Below are positions 54,105 through 62,457 of a stretch of 64,000 bases of DNA, in pieces (position 1 is the stretch's first letter; the number at the start of each line of letters is the position of its first letter). This DNA is from Mycolicibacterium anyangense (lineage in GTDB: Bacteria; Actinomycetota; Actinomycetes; Mycobacteriales; Mycobacteriaceae), in assembly GCF_010731855.1 (NCBI RefSeq), contig NZ_AP022620.1, positions 434,001 through 498,000 of the forward strand. Direction: 5' to 3'. The translations under genes and the position numbers were made by a program. The notes below the pieces were generated by a model, which did not search any database, was not told the origin of the DNA, and was given only the letters and a program-made list of their open reading frames with translations.

Positions 54105-55296
54105 CGGGATCGCCGGCAAGGTCGCGGTCGTGGCCATGGGCTGCAGCGCATTCGGCGAACGGTGGAACGCCTCCACCGACGACCTCATCCTCGAGGCCTA
54201 CCAGGAGTGCCTGGCATCGGTACCCACCGTCGACCGATCCGATGTGGACGCCTACTGGCTGGGGACGCTGAGCTCCGGCCTCGGCGGGCTCACGCTGAGC
54301 CGGGCGATCGGCAGCGATGACAAGCCGGTGACCCGGGTGGAGAACTTCTGTGCCACCGGTTCCGAGGCGTTCCGCAACGCCTGCTACGCGGTGGCGGCCG
54401 GGGCCTACGACATCGTGATGGCCGTCGGCGTGGAAAAACTCAAGGACTCCGGCTATTCGGGTCTGCTGCGGCAGGATCCCCCCGGTGACGGCACGGCGCC
54501 AGAGATCTCGATGACCGCACCGGCGGCGTTCTCACTGCTCGACCCGGCCTACTGTGACCGCTATGGTGTGCACCCCGACGAGATGCGTGCGGCGATGACG
54601 CACGTGGCGTGGAAGAATCACGACAACGGCACCCGCAATCCCAAAGCCCAATTCCGTTCACCGGTGGCGCGCGAGACCATCGAGAATGCGCCGAAGGTAG
54701 CGGGGCGGCTCGGTGTCTTCGACTGCTCGGGAGTCTCCGACGGCGCGGCGTGCGCACTGATCGTTTCCGCCGAGCGTGCCCATGAGTTCACCGATACCCC
54801 GATGTACGTGCAGGGTCTGTCGCTGGTGGCGGGTTCGGCTCGGGGCTACATGGACTCGGCCTACGACTACACCACATTCCCCGAAGTCGTGAAGGCGGCC
54901 AAGGACGCCTACGCGCAAGCCGGTATCGACCGGCCCGCCGAACAGCTGTCCTTGGCCGAGGTGCACGACTGCTTCACCCCGACCGAGATCGTGCTGATGG
55001 AGGACTTGGGCTTCGCCGAAACCGGACAGGCCTGGAAAGACGTTCTCGGTGGCGATTTCGACGCCGACGGTCGCCTGCCGGTCAACCCCGACGGCGGATT
55101 GAAGTCATTCGGGCACCCGGTCGGGGCCAGCGGACTGCGCATGCTCTACGAGGCCTGGCTGCAGTTCCGCGGGGAGGCCGGCCCGCGTCAACTCGACGAC
55201 CCGCACACCGCGCTGACGCACAACCTCGGCGGACGCCCGGGCGGTTGCGTGTCCTTCGTGTCAGTGGTGTCCAAGCAACAACAGCGCCGCAGCTGA
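54094..55296 (+). CDS. SCP-x type thiolase (lipid-transfer-protein-like acetyltransferase)
   Basis: 400 aa. SCP-x/Ltp-type thiolase: the nucleophile Cys86 is in ENFCATGSEAF, then EVHDCFTPTEI, GHPVGASG and GGRPGGCVSF carry the remaining active-site residues, so ordinary thiolysis is possible. ATG 54094 with GCAGGAGG upstream overlaps the fusion gene by 11 bases. The adjacency of an SCP-x thiolase and a DUF35 protein is a recurring unit in sterol side-chain and terpenoid catabolism, in which the two may form one complex. Confidence 0.9.
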   Translation: MPSNGIAGKVAVVAMGCSAFGERWNASTDDLILEAYQECLASVPTVDRSDVDAYWLGTLSSGLGGLTLSRAIGSDDKPVTRVENFCATGSEAFRNACYAVAAGAYDIVMAVGVEKLKDSGYSGLLRQDPPGDGTAPEISMTAPAAFSLLDPAYCDRYGVHPDEMRAAMTHVAWKNHDNGTRNPKAQFRSPVARETIENAPKVAGRLGVFDCSGVSDGAACALIVSAERAHEFTDTPMYVQGLSLVAGSARGYMDSAYDYTTFPEVVKAAKDAYAQAGIDRPAEQLSLAEVHDCFTPTEIVLMEDLGFAETGQAWKDVLGGDFDADGRLPVNPDGGLKSFGHPVGASGLRMLYEAWLQFRGEAGPRQLDDPHTALTHNLGGRPGGCVSFVSVVSKQQQRRS

Positions 55297-55375
55297 GCGG
55301 CAGGGATCGAGCCAATCGGTCCACCCACATAACAGTCCGATTCCCATCCGGGAAACGTGAAACAAAGGAGTAGCA
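55297..55375 (+). promoter_or_regulatory. Only sizeable gap within the main catabolic run
   Basis: 79 bp. It contains TTCCC-ATCC-GGGAA (55341-55354), a 5-bp-arm inverted repeat, and an AAAGGAG ribosome site before GTG 55376. It may hold an internal promoter or a processing hairpin. Confidence 0.3.
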
Positions 55376-56236
55376 GTGCCGGGTCTGGAAGACAAAGTCG
55401 TCATCGTGACGGGCGCCGGGGGCGGCCTGGGCCGTACCTACGCCCACTTCCTGGCGGCCAACGGCGCGCTGGTGGTCGTCAACGACCTCGGCGGTGCCCG
55501 AGACGGGTCGGGCGCCGGAACTCAGGCGGCCGACACCGTGGTCGCCGAGATTCGCAGCGCCGGTGGCCGGGCGGTGGCCAACTACGATTCGGTCGCCGAG
55601 GAGAGCGGCGCCGAGGCGATCGTGGCGACCGCACTCAACGAGTTCGGTGCCGTCCACGGTGTGGTCAGCAACGCCGGCATCCTGCGTGACGGTGCCTTCC
55701 ACAAGATGACGCCGGAGAGCTGGGACGCCGTGCAGAAGGTGCACCTCTACGGCGGCTACAACGTGATCCGCGCCGCCTGGCCGCACTTCCGTGAGCAGAG
55801 CTTCGGCCGCATCGTCGTCGCCACCTCGACCAGTGGTCTGTACGGGAACTTCGGTCAGGCGAACTACGGCGCGGCCAAGGCCGGTCTGGTCGGCCTGATC
55901 AACACCCTGGCCATCGAGGGCGCGAAGTACTCGATCACCGCCAATGCCATCGCGCCGCTGGCCGCCACCCGGATGACCGCCGACATCGCACCGCAGGAGC
56001 TGCTGGACAAGCTCGACCCCGAGCTGGTGGCGCCCGCCGTCGGCTACCTGATGTCGGAGGAGAACACCGACACCGCATCGGTTTTCGTCGTCGGCGGCGG
56101 TCTGGTGCAGCGTGTCGCTCAGTTCCAGAACGAGGGCGTCACCTTCACCAAGCCCCCGACCCTGGCCGAGATCGGTACGCAGTGGTCGCAGATCAGCGAC
56201 ATGACCGGCGCGACACTCGGCCGCAACCCGGTCTGA
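55376..56236 (+). CDS. MFE-2-type short-chain dehydrogenase (3-hydroxyacyl-CoA dehydrogenase-like)
   Basis: 286 aa SDR resembling the dehydrogenase domain of peroxisomal multifunctional enzyme 2. Motifs are TGAGGGLGRTYA, VVVNDLGGARDG (Asp for NAD), NAGILRDGAF, the catalytic Ser in ATSTSG and YGAAKAG. The extended C-terminal segment after the SDR core is typical of the group. It acts on a 3-hydroxyacyl-CoA. GTG 55376 with AAAGGAG. It pairs logically with a MaoC hydratase such as that at 60803, since MFE-2 combines these two activities. Confidence 0.9.
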   Translation: MPGLEDKVVIVTGAGGGLGRTYAHFLAANGALVVVNDLGGARDGSGAGTQAADTVVAEIRSAGGRAVANYDSVAEESGAEAIVATALNEFGAVHGVVSNAGILRDGAFHKMTPESWDAVQKVHLYGGYNVIRAAWPHFREQSFGRIVVATSTSGLYGNFGQANYGAAKAGLVGLINTLAIEGAKYSITANAIAPLAATRMTADIAPQELLDKLDPELVAPAVGYLMSEENTDTASVFVVGGGLVQRVAQFQNEGVTFTKPPTLAEIGTQWSQISDMTGATLGRNPV

Positions 56237-56244
56237 GTATCCAG

Positions 56245-57870
56245 ATGGGCGCCGTGTCGGAAACTCCGACGTTGGTGACGGCCTCGCGGCCCGCGGATCG
56301 GTCGGTGCCGTTGGTCGACCATACCGTCGGAGAGCTGCTGGAGCTGCGGGCAGCTGATCACCCGCAGCGCGAGGCGGTGGTCGGGGTCCGGCACGGTTCC
56401 GGTGCCCTCGAGCGGTTGACCTATGCGCAGCTCGCCGAGGAGGCGGGCCGGGTGGCGGCGGCGCTGAGCGCGCTCGTGGAACCGGGTGAGCCGGTGGCGT
56501 TGTGGGCGCCGAACGTCCTGGAATGGACCGTCATCCAGTACGGGGCCGCGTTATCCGGCGTGCTGCTGGTGGCGCTCAACCCAGTGCTGCGCGATGACGA
56601 GCTCGACTATGCGCTGCGGCACAGCGGGGCCCGGCTGCTGTTGCATGCCGACGTCAGCCGCGACTACCCGATGGAGGAGGTGGCCGCGCAGGTCTGCGCA
56701 CAGATCCCTGGGGTCCGGCGGATCTCGTTGTCCGACAACGATCTCTGGATGTCGGCGGACTCCGTCTCCACTGGTCGCGCCCCGCACGATCCGGACGCTG
56801 CGGTCATGCTCCAGTACACGTCGGGCACAACCGGCCGGCCCAAGGGAGTGCTGCTGACGCACCGTGCTCTGGTCAATGTCGCCAAGCTCACGATGGAGGC
56901 CGGCGGGGTGGCGAACGGGGCGCGGTGTTTCAATCCGCTTCCGCTGTTCCACACCGCGGGGTGTGTGATCGGCACGCTCGGCCCGCTGTGGGTGGGCGGC
57001 ACGGCGATCCTGTGCGAGCGATTCGGCGCGCAGACGGCTCTGCAGACATTGCACGACGAGCAGGTGTCGGTTCTCTTCTATGTCCCGGCGATCCTGCATG
57101 CACTGGTGGGTCAGCAACGCGTATCCGCCCTCCCTGCAGCACGATTGAGCGTGATCATGGGTGGGGCCTCACCGGTCCCCGCCGAGCTGATCGAAGCGGC
57201 CGCGGACCTTTTCGGGGCGAACGTCCTCAACCTCTACGGCCAGACCGAACTCGCACCGGTGCTGACGGTGACCCGGCCGACCGACAGCCACGGCGACCGG
57301 CTGACCACGGTGGGCCAACCGCTACCGCAGGTGGAGTGCAAAGTGATCGATCCCGATACCGGCGACACCGTCGGCACCGGGGAGGTCGGTGAGATCTGCG
57401 CTCGCGGCTACCAGCAGTTCGTTCAGTATCTGCACGATCCGGCGGCCACCGCCGCGGCGCTGGATTCGGAAGGTTTCGTCCGCACCGGTGACCTGGGTGC
57501 GATGGACGAGCGTGGCTACCTCACCGTCACCGGCAGGCTCAAGGAACTCATCATCCGCGGCGGCGAGAACATCGCCCCCGCCGAAGTCGAATCGGTGATC
57601 GCCGAGCACGAGCAGGTGGTAGAGGCGACGGCGATCGGCCTGCCCGACGAGCGGCTGGGCGAGGTCGTCGGGCTGGTCTGCCGCGTCACCGGCAGCGAAC
57701 GGGATGCGCTGCGCCAGAGCCTCCTGGACCACGCGCGGAACCGGCTGCCGTCCTACAAGATCCCGGCGCGCTGGTTTGTCACCGAAGCGTTCCCGACGAC
57801 ACCCACGGGAAAGGTTCAGCGTTTCGCTCTGCGTGCCGCCGCTCTTGCCGACGAACTGGACGAGCTGTGA
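56245..57870 (+). CDS. Acyl-CoA synthetase (AMP-forming) 1
   Basis: 541 aa ANL-superfamily ligase: acid + ATP + CoA to acyl-CoA via acyl-AMP. The P-loop motif YTSGTTGRPKGVLLTH is near 192, with NLYGQTEL, the hinge-region RTGDLGAMDERGYLTVTGR and the C-terminal lysine motif PTTPTGKVQRF. ATG 56245 is used, and GTG 56254 is possible. The stop overlaps the second synthetase's GTG (57867). Two ligases in tandem suggest that both the entry substrate and a ring-cleaved intermediate need activation. Confidence 0.92.
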   Translation: MGAVSETPTLVTASRPADRSVPLVDHTVGELLELRAADHPQREAVVGVRHGSGALERLTYAQLAEEAGRVAAALSALVEPGEPVALWAPNVLEWTVIQYGAALSGVLLVALNPVLRDDELDYALRHSGARLLLHADVSRDYPMEEVAAQVCAQIPGVRRISLSDNDLWMSADSVSTGRAPHDPDAAVMLQYTSGTTGRPKGVLLTHRALVNVAKLTMEAGGVANGARCFNPLPLFHTAGCVIGTLGPLWVGGTAILCERFGAQTALQTLHDEQVSVLFYVPAILHALVGQQRVSALPAARLSVIMGGASPVPAELIEAAADLFGANVLNLYGQTELAPVLTVTRPTDSHGDRLTTVGQPLPQVECKVIDPDTGDTVGTGEVGEICARGYQQFVQYLHDPAATAAALDSEGFVRTGDLGAMDERGYLTVTGRLKELIIRGGENIAPAEVESVIAEHEQVVEATAIGLPDERLGEVVGLVCRVTGSERDALRQSLLDHARNRLPSYKIPARWFVTEAFPTTPTGKVQRFALRAAALADELDEL

Positions 57871-59576
57871 CGGCCTGTCCGTCGATCCCGCAGCGCCGCC
57901 AATCGTTGCGGGACAGGTTCGCCTCCTGGCAGCCGGTGAGCCTGGCCGACTGGCTGGATCGCTGCGCGGCGCAGTATCCGGACCGGCCGTTCGTCCTTGC
58001 CGACGCGGTGTCGTGGACCTACGCCCAGGTGCGCGATGAGTCGCGGCGGTTGGCCGCCGGCCTGGCGGCGCTCGGGGTGCGGCCCGGCGACCGGGTGGGG
58101 ATCTTGATGGCCAACTATCCGGAATTCGTCAGTATCAAGTTCGCGATCGCGCGGGCGGGCGCGATCGCGGTGCCGTTCAACTACCTCTATCGCGAGAGCG
58201 AATTGGCCTTTGTGCTGGCCGATTCCGGATGCCGGGTGCTGGTCACCATGACGGAATACGGCACGCTGGACTATCAGCAGATGCTCGACGGCATCGCGCC
58301 GGGATGGGACACCGCGGCCTTCGCCTATCGACCTGACGGCACGGACACCGTGCCGGGCCTTCGCGCGGTGGTGGTGCTCGACACCGGTGGTACGCCCCGC
58401 GACGGTGCGATGAACGTCGCGGATCTCGGTGCCATGGATGGACCGGGAATGATTGCTCCGCAGGTGAATCCGCTCGAAGCAGGTGACATTCTCTACACCT
58501 CCGGCACCACCGGTTCCCCCAAAGGTGTCGTGGTGTCACACGACGCGGTCTTGCGCACCGCCTATGCGTCGGCGCTGACCCGTGCCTACCAAGACGGTCG
58601 GCGAGTGCTGTATTCGCTGCCCTGCTACCACATGTTCGGCTACATCGAAGGCCTGCTGTCGGTGATGTTCGTCGGAGGCGCTGTAGTGCTGCAACCGACG
58701 TTCAGTGCCGAGGGCTACTTTCGCGGGATCCAGGAGCACGGTGCGACCGATCTCTTGTGCGTGCCGACGATGGCCGTCGCCATGGTGGAAAGTCCGGTAC
58801 GTGGGGACTACGACCTGAGTTCGCTGCAGGCGATCCTGTGTGGATCGGCTCCCGCGCCGATGTGGTTGTGGCAGAGGTTTGTTCGTGACTTCGGTGTCAC
58901 CGAGATCGTCACCGGTTACGGGATGACCGAGTGCGGCGGGGCGATGACCCTCACCCTGCCCGAGGATCCGCTGGAGGTGCTGACCGACACGGTGGGGCGC
59001 CCGAAGATCGCGGCGGCAGCCGGGGTCCCGGGTACCGATGCACTGGTGACCTACCGGGCAGTGGACCCGTCGACCGGCGCCGCCCTGCCGCCGGGTGCCG
59101 AGGGCGAACTGATTTCCAACGGTCCCACCACCATGCTGGGGTACTGGAACCGGCCGCCGGACACCGCGCTCGCCATTCGTGACGGCTGGCTACACTCCGG
59201 CGATCTGGGCCGCGTCCGCAGCGATGGCTACCTGCAGGTGACTGGTCGTAGCAAGGAGCTCTACAAGAGTGGCGGCGAGTTGGTGATGCCCAAGGAGATC
59301 GAGGATCTGCTGGTCGCGCATCCGGACATCAGTCAGGTCTTCGCCGTAGGTCTCACCGATGAGCGCTGGGGCGAGATCGGGTGCGTGGTGGTGGTCCCGG
59401 TCGCAGGTCGTCACATCACCGAGCGGGAGGTGCTCGACGTCTGCCGGCAGAATCTGGCCCGCTTCAAAGTACCCAAGCAGGTGGTGTTCCTCGCCGCCGA
59501 TGAGCTGCCCACAACACCGACCGGCAAGGTGCAGAAATTCCGGCTGGTACAGCAGCTCAGTGCGATGTCCGGTTAG
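57867..59576 (+). CDS. Acyl-CoA synthetase (AMP-forming) 2
   Basis: 569 aa ANL ligase. Motifs are YTSGTTGSPKGVVVSH near 211, TGYGMTECGGAM, SGDLGRVRSDGYLQVTGRSKELYKSGGE and the terminal PTTPTGKVQKF. It is only distantly similar to synthetase 1, so it is not a recent duplicate. GTG 57867 overlaps the previous stop. It is the last gene of the first run, and its TAG overlaps the stop of the opposing MBL hydrolase (59573-59576). Confidence 0.92.
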   Translation: MTACPSIPQRRQSLRDRFASWQPVSLADWLDRCAAQYPDRPFVLADAVSWTYAQVRDESRRLAAGLAALGVRPGDRVGILMANYPEFVSIKFAIARAGAIAVPFNYLYRESELAFVLADSGCRVLVTMTEYGTLDYQQMLDGIAPGWDTAAFAYRPDGTDTVPGLRAVVVLDTGGTPRDGAMNVADLGAMDGPGMIAPQVNPLEAGDILYTSGTTGSPKGVVVSHDAVLRTAYASALTRAYQDGRRVLYSLPCYHMFGYIEGLLSVMFVGGAVVLQPTFSAEGYFRGIQEHGATDLLCVPTMAVAMVESPVRGDYDLSSLQAILCGSAPAPMWLWQRFVRDFGVTEIVTGYGMTECGGAMTLTLPEDPLEVLTDTVGRPKIAAAAGVPGTDALVTYRAVDPSTGAALPPGAEGELISNGPTTMLGYWNRPPDTALAIRDGWLHSGDLGRVRSDGYLQVTGRSKELYKSGGELVMPKEIEDLLVAHPDISQVFAVGLTDERWGEIGCVVVVPVAGRHITEREVLDVCRQNLARFKVPKQVVFLAADELPTTPTGKVQKFRLVQQLSAMSG

Positions 59577-60601
59577 GCCACCCGATAGTGCCGGACACCG
59601 TCGACATCGGTACCGGCCACCAAACCCCGGAATTCAAGCAGGTCCAGATGTGCCTGAACCTCCAGCACCGCCATCATCCGGTGCACGGGGCCCAGTGCAC
59701 CGAGGTCCAGTTCTTCTCGTGTCCAACGCATCTCGGTGGCGACGTCAACGGAGCGTGAACGCCCGGCCGCGACCAGGTCGCCAACCACCTGCAGCCGGGT
59801 GCCATGGTGATCAAGCAGTTCCTCGGCCCGCTCGTGGGTGGTGCGATCGGTGGCCCCGTGTGCCGGCAGCATCCTGGCATCGGGCAAGTCCAGGACGAGC
59901 TGCAGGGAATCGAGGTAGGAGCGCAACGGCAACTGCTGCGGTGCCCGTTCGAACGCGAGCGACGGCGTGATCCGGGGCAGCAGGTGGTCGCCGGTGAAGA
60001 TCAGTCCGCGTGCCGAGTCCTCGAACACGACATGGCCCCTGGTATGGCCGGGGGTGGCGCGCACGGTAATCGTCGCGACCCCGCAGTCGATTTCATCTCC
60101 GTTGTCGAGCCAGCGATCCGGGAACGTGAACGGCACACCGAGCTCGTAGGGCTCCCAGTCGAGCGCGTCGATCTCGGCGGCGAGCTCATCAGCCCCGGCG
60201 CGCCGAAGCTGCGGCACCTGGGTCGGATGCACCTCGTGGGGAAGCCTGGCGAAGGACTCGATGCTGTGGCGCTCTTCGCGTCCGAGCATCAGCTCGATGC
60301 CGTACCGGTCCCGCCACCGCACCCCCAGTGAGTAGTGATCCCAATGCTGATGGGTCACGACAATCCGGTCGACGTCGCTGATGACGTATCCCAGCGAGTC
60401 GAGCGCCTGGGTCAGTGCGGTCTCAGCGGGTGGGAATGCCCAGCCCGGATCAACCAGGGTGACCCCGTCGGCAGGGGAGTGCAGGACGTAGGTGTTGACG
60501 GATCGGAGGTCCGGCAGGGGTAACGGCAGGGCTATGCACGCCACGTCGTCGGTGATGGTCTCCAGGCCGTTGGCGGCTGCCGTGACCGGTGTTCCTGACA
60601 T
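59573..60601 (-). CDS. Metallo-beta-lactamase-fold hydrolase
   Basis: 342 aa. The zinc motif HQHWDH lies in VVTHQHWDHYSLGVRW, followed by ATPGHTRGHVVFED and FTGDHLLPRITPSLAF, giving a complete MBL metal site, and a C-terminal helical domain (RTHERAEELLDHHGTR). It resembles thioesterase/glyoxalase-II-like MBL proteins. A thioesterase role releasing stalled acyl-CoA esters would fit the cluster but is inference. ATG 60601, divergent from the MaoC operon across a palindrome-bearing region. Confidence 0.87.
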   Translation of the reverse strand: MSGTPVTAAANGLETITDDVACIALPLPLPDLRSVNTYVLHSPADGVTLVDPGWAFPPAETALTQALDSLGYVISDVDRIVVTHQHWDHYSLGVRWRDRYGIELMLGREERHSIESFARLPHEVHPTQVPQLRRAGADELAAEIDALDWEPYELGVPFTFPDRWLDNGDEIDCGVATITVRATPGHTRGHVVFEDSARGLIFTGDHLLPRITPSLAFERAPQQLPLRSYLDSLQLVLDLPDARMLPAHGATDRTTHERAEELLDHHGTRLQVVGDLVAAGRSRSVDVATEMRWTREELDLGALGPVHRMMAVLEVQAHLDLLEFRGLVAGTDVDGVRHYRVA

Positions 60602-60802
60602 CCGGGAAGCCCTCCTGATCGTCGCGGAAGAAATTTAACACATACTAGAAAATGGTGTTATGGTGAGAGTGCATCCCTGATAGAGGCCCTTCATTGCGGT
60701 GAAGTGGCGATTCGAATAGGGATTAAACTGGTGTTGTGAGTGAGCGCGGTACTGCCGACGGCAGCGGGTCTCGACGTGTCGGAGAAAGGGATGGATCACG
60801 GT
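60602..60802. promoter_or_regulatory. Divergent promoter/operator region with TAACAC-N13-GTGTTA
   Basis: 201 bp. The palindrome arms TAACAC (60636-60641) and GTGTTA (60655-60660) lie 35 bp from the MBL start in an AT-rich patch, an arrangement typical of TetR-family operators. Further on are GGGATTAAACTGG (60718-60730) and a leader to ATG 60803 with AAAGGG. Apart from these nothing gene-like is seen. Confidence 0.5.
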
Positions 60803-61255
60803 ATGAAGGTGTTCGACAGCCTGGCGGAGTTCGAGGCTTCGGCGGGTACCGAACTGGGACCTACCGAGTGGCTCGAGGTCGACCAGAAGCGGGTCGATGT
60901 GTTCGCCGACGCGACGGATGACCATCAGTGGATTCACGTCGATCCCGAGCGCGCCGCTTCCGGGCCCTTCGGCGGGACGATCGCGCACGGTCTGCTGACC
61001 TTGTCGCTGCTGCCCCGCTTCATGCACCACCTCTACCGGGTGGACAACGTCACCATGGCGATCAACTACGGCTTCAACAAGGTCCGTTTCATCACCCCGG
61101 TTCCGGTCGGTGCCCGGCTGCGGGCATCCTCGCGGATCGCCCAGGTCGATGCGGTCGACGGCGGCGCACAGGCCACGATGGTGACGACCATCGAGGTGGA
61201 AGGTGCTGCCAAGCCCGCCGCCGTGATCGAATCCATCATCCGCTATGTCCGTTGA
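60803..61255 (+). CDS. MaoC-family (R)-enoyl-CoA hydratase
   Basis: 150 aa hot-dog fold hydratase. The catalytic hydratase-2 motif is present with Asp and His: FADATDDHQWIHVDPERA, followed by GPFGGTIAHGLLTLSLLP. It hydrates trans-2-enoyl-CoA to (R)-3-hydroxyacyl-CoA. ATG 60803 gives the typical MKVFDS start, and ATG 60791 would add four residues. The gene overlaps the next one by 11 bases. With the MFE-2-type SDR at 55376 it can supply a complete (R)-specific hydration-oxidation pair. Confidence 0.92.
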   Translation: MKVFDSLAEFEASAGTELGPTEWLEVDQKRVDVFADATDDHQWIHVDPERAASGPFGGTIAHGLLTLSLLPRFMHHLYRVDNVTMAINYGFNKVRFITPVPVGARLRASSRIAQVDAVDGGAQATMVTTIEVEGAAKPAAVIESIIRYVR

Positions 61256-62456
61256 GGTGAGTCGCGACGCCAAGGCCGCTGCGGCCCAGGCGCTTTACCA
61301 AGCGCTGGCCACCGGCGATGCCCACGCACTCGGTCAGCTCTTGGCGCCAGACTTCGTCGGCCACGCCGCCCAGGGGCTGCCGCTGGACATGGGTGGCACC
61401 CATGTCGGCGCCGAGGCCATGCGCGCCAATCTGTGGTGGCGCATCGGCGAGCACTTCAAGGCCCGTGCCGAAGCTGCCGATTTCCAGACCCTCGAGGACG
61501 GCCGGCTACTGGTCATCGGCACCTACCGCGGCACCGCGCGCCGATCCAAGGCGCAGCTCGACGCCGCATTCGTGCACATCCTGTCGTTCGACGACCAGGG
61601 GCGCATCGCCACCCTGACCCAACTCACCGACACCGCGGCGTGGCGCGCGGCCCTCGACGGCGACGAGCGGCTGCAGACCATCGACTATCGCGTCGAAGAC
61701 GGGTTGGCCACGGTCTGCCTCAACAGGCCCGACCACCGTAATGCCATCAATCTGCGGCTCGCCGAAGAGTTTCTCGACGTCGCGCGCCGCGTCGCCGCCG
61801 ATCCCACGGTGCGCGCGCTCCTCATCTGCGGGAACGGCCCCGCCCTCACCGTCGGCGGCGATATCGGCTACTTCCTCGACAACAAGGGGCAGGGCTACAG
61901 TGCCCTGTTCGAGAAGATGATCGCTCCCTATCACGAGACGTTCGACATCTTGAGTCGGCTTCACGTTCCGATCGTGACCGCGGCCCACGGCGCGGTGGCC
62001 GGCGGTGGACTGGGCTTCATCTATGCCGCCGACCTGGTGGTGGCTGCCGATGACGCGCGGTTCGTCACGGCTTTTGCCGCCATCGGACTCTCCGGTGACG
62101 GCGGGGGTACGTATCACCTGCCGCGGCTGATCGGTCCGCGACGTGCGGCACAGGCGTATCTGCGCAATACGCCGATCAGTGCCCAGGAGGCGCTCGACTG
62201 GGGTCTGGTCAACGAGATCGTTCCGGCCAGCGAAGTCCGCGATCGGGCAACGGCTCTGGCTCGCGAGCTTGCCCAGGGACCGACGGTGGCATACGGCACT
62301 ATGCGAAATCTCTTGCGGGAGAGTTGGAACAACGATCTGCCGCGGCAGCTCGAGGGCGAGCTCCGCGGAACGAAGACCACCGGGGACACCCGGGATGCAG
62401 CCAGCGCCATCGCCGCTTTCGCGGAACGGCACACAGCATCGTTCGAAGGAGCATGA
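61245..62456 (+). CDS. SnoaL-like domain fused to crotonase (PaaG-like) domain
   Basis: 403 aa. Residues about 1-135 form an NTF2/SnoaL-like cone (ALYQALATGDAHALGQLLAPDF start, AAFVHILSFDDQGRIATLTQ end), and 143-403 form a full crotonase domain (PALTVGGDI, HGAVAGGGLGF, IGLSGDGGGTYHLPRLIG). The active-site loop has Asp (GDGG) as in PaaG. There is no frameshift or internal stop at the junction, so it is a true fusion. Combination of a small ligand-binding/isomerase-type cone with a CoA isomerase suggests two consecutive steps on one substrate. It is unusual for either family. Confidence 0.85.
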   Translation: MSVEVSRDAKAAAAQALYQALATGDAHALGQLLAPDFVGHAAQGLPLDMGGTHVGAEAMRANLWWRIGEHFKARAEAADFQTLEDGRLLVIGTYRGTARRSKAQLDAAFVHILSFDDQGRIATLTQLTDTAAWRAALDGDERLQTIDYRVEDGLATVCLNRPDHRNAINLRLAEEFLDVARRVAADPTVRALLICGNGPALTVGGDIGYFLDNKGQGYSALFEKMIAPYHETFDILSRLHVPIVTAAHGAVAGGGLGFIYAADLVVAADDARFVTAFAAIGLSGDGGGTYHLPRLIGPRRAAQAYLRNTPISAQEALDWGLVNEIVPASEVRDRATALARELAQGPTVAYGTMRNLLRESWNNDLPRQLEGELRGTKTTGDTRDAASAIAAFAERHTASFEGA

Positions 62457-62457
62457 G

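Noticed and set aside
60723..60736. KstR-like cholesterol regulator site (T-NN-AAC-NN-GTT-NN-A) upstream of the MaoC gene
   Set aside because: The core reads AAC-TG-GTG, so one invariant base of GTT and the last A do not match. Not enough to claim cholesterol control.
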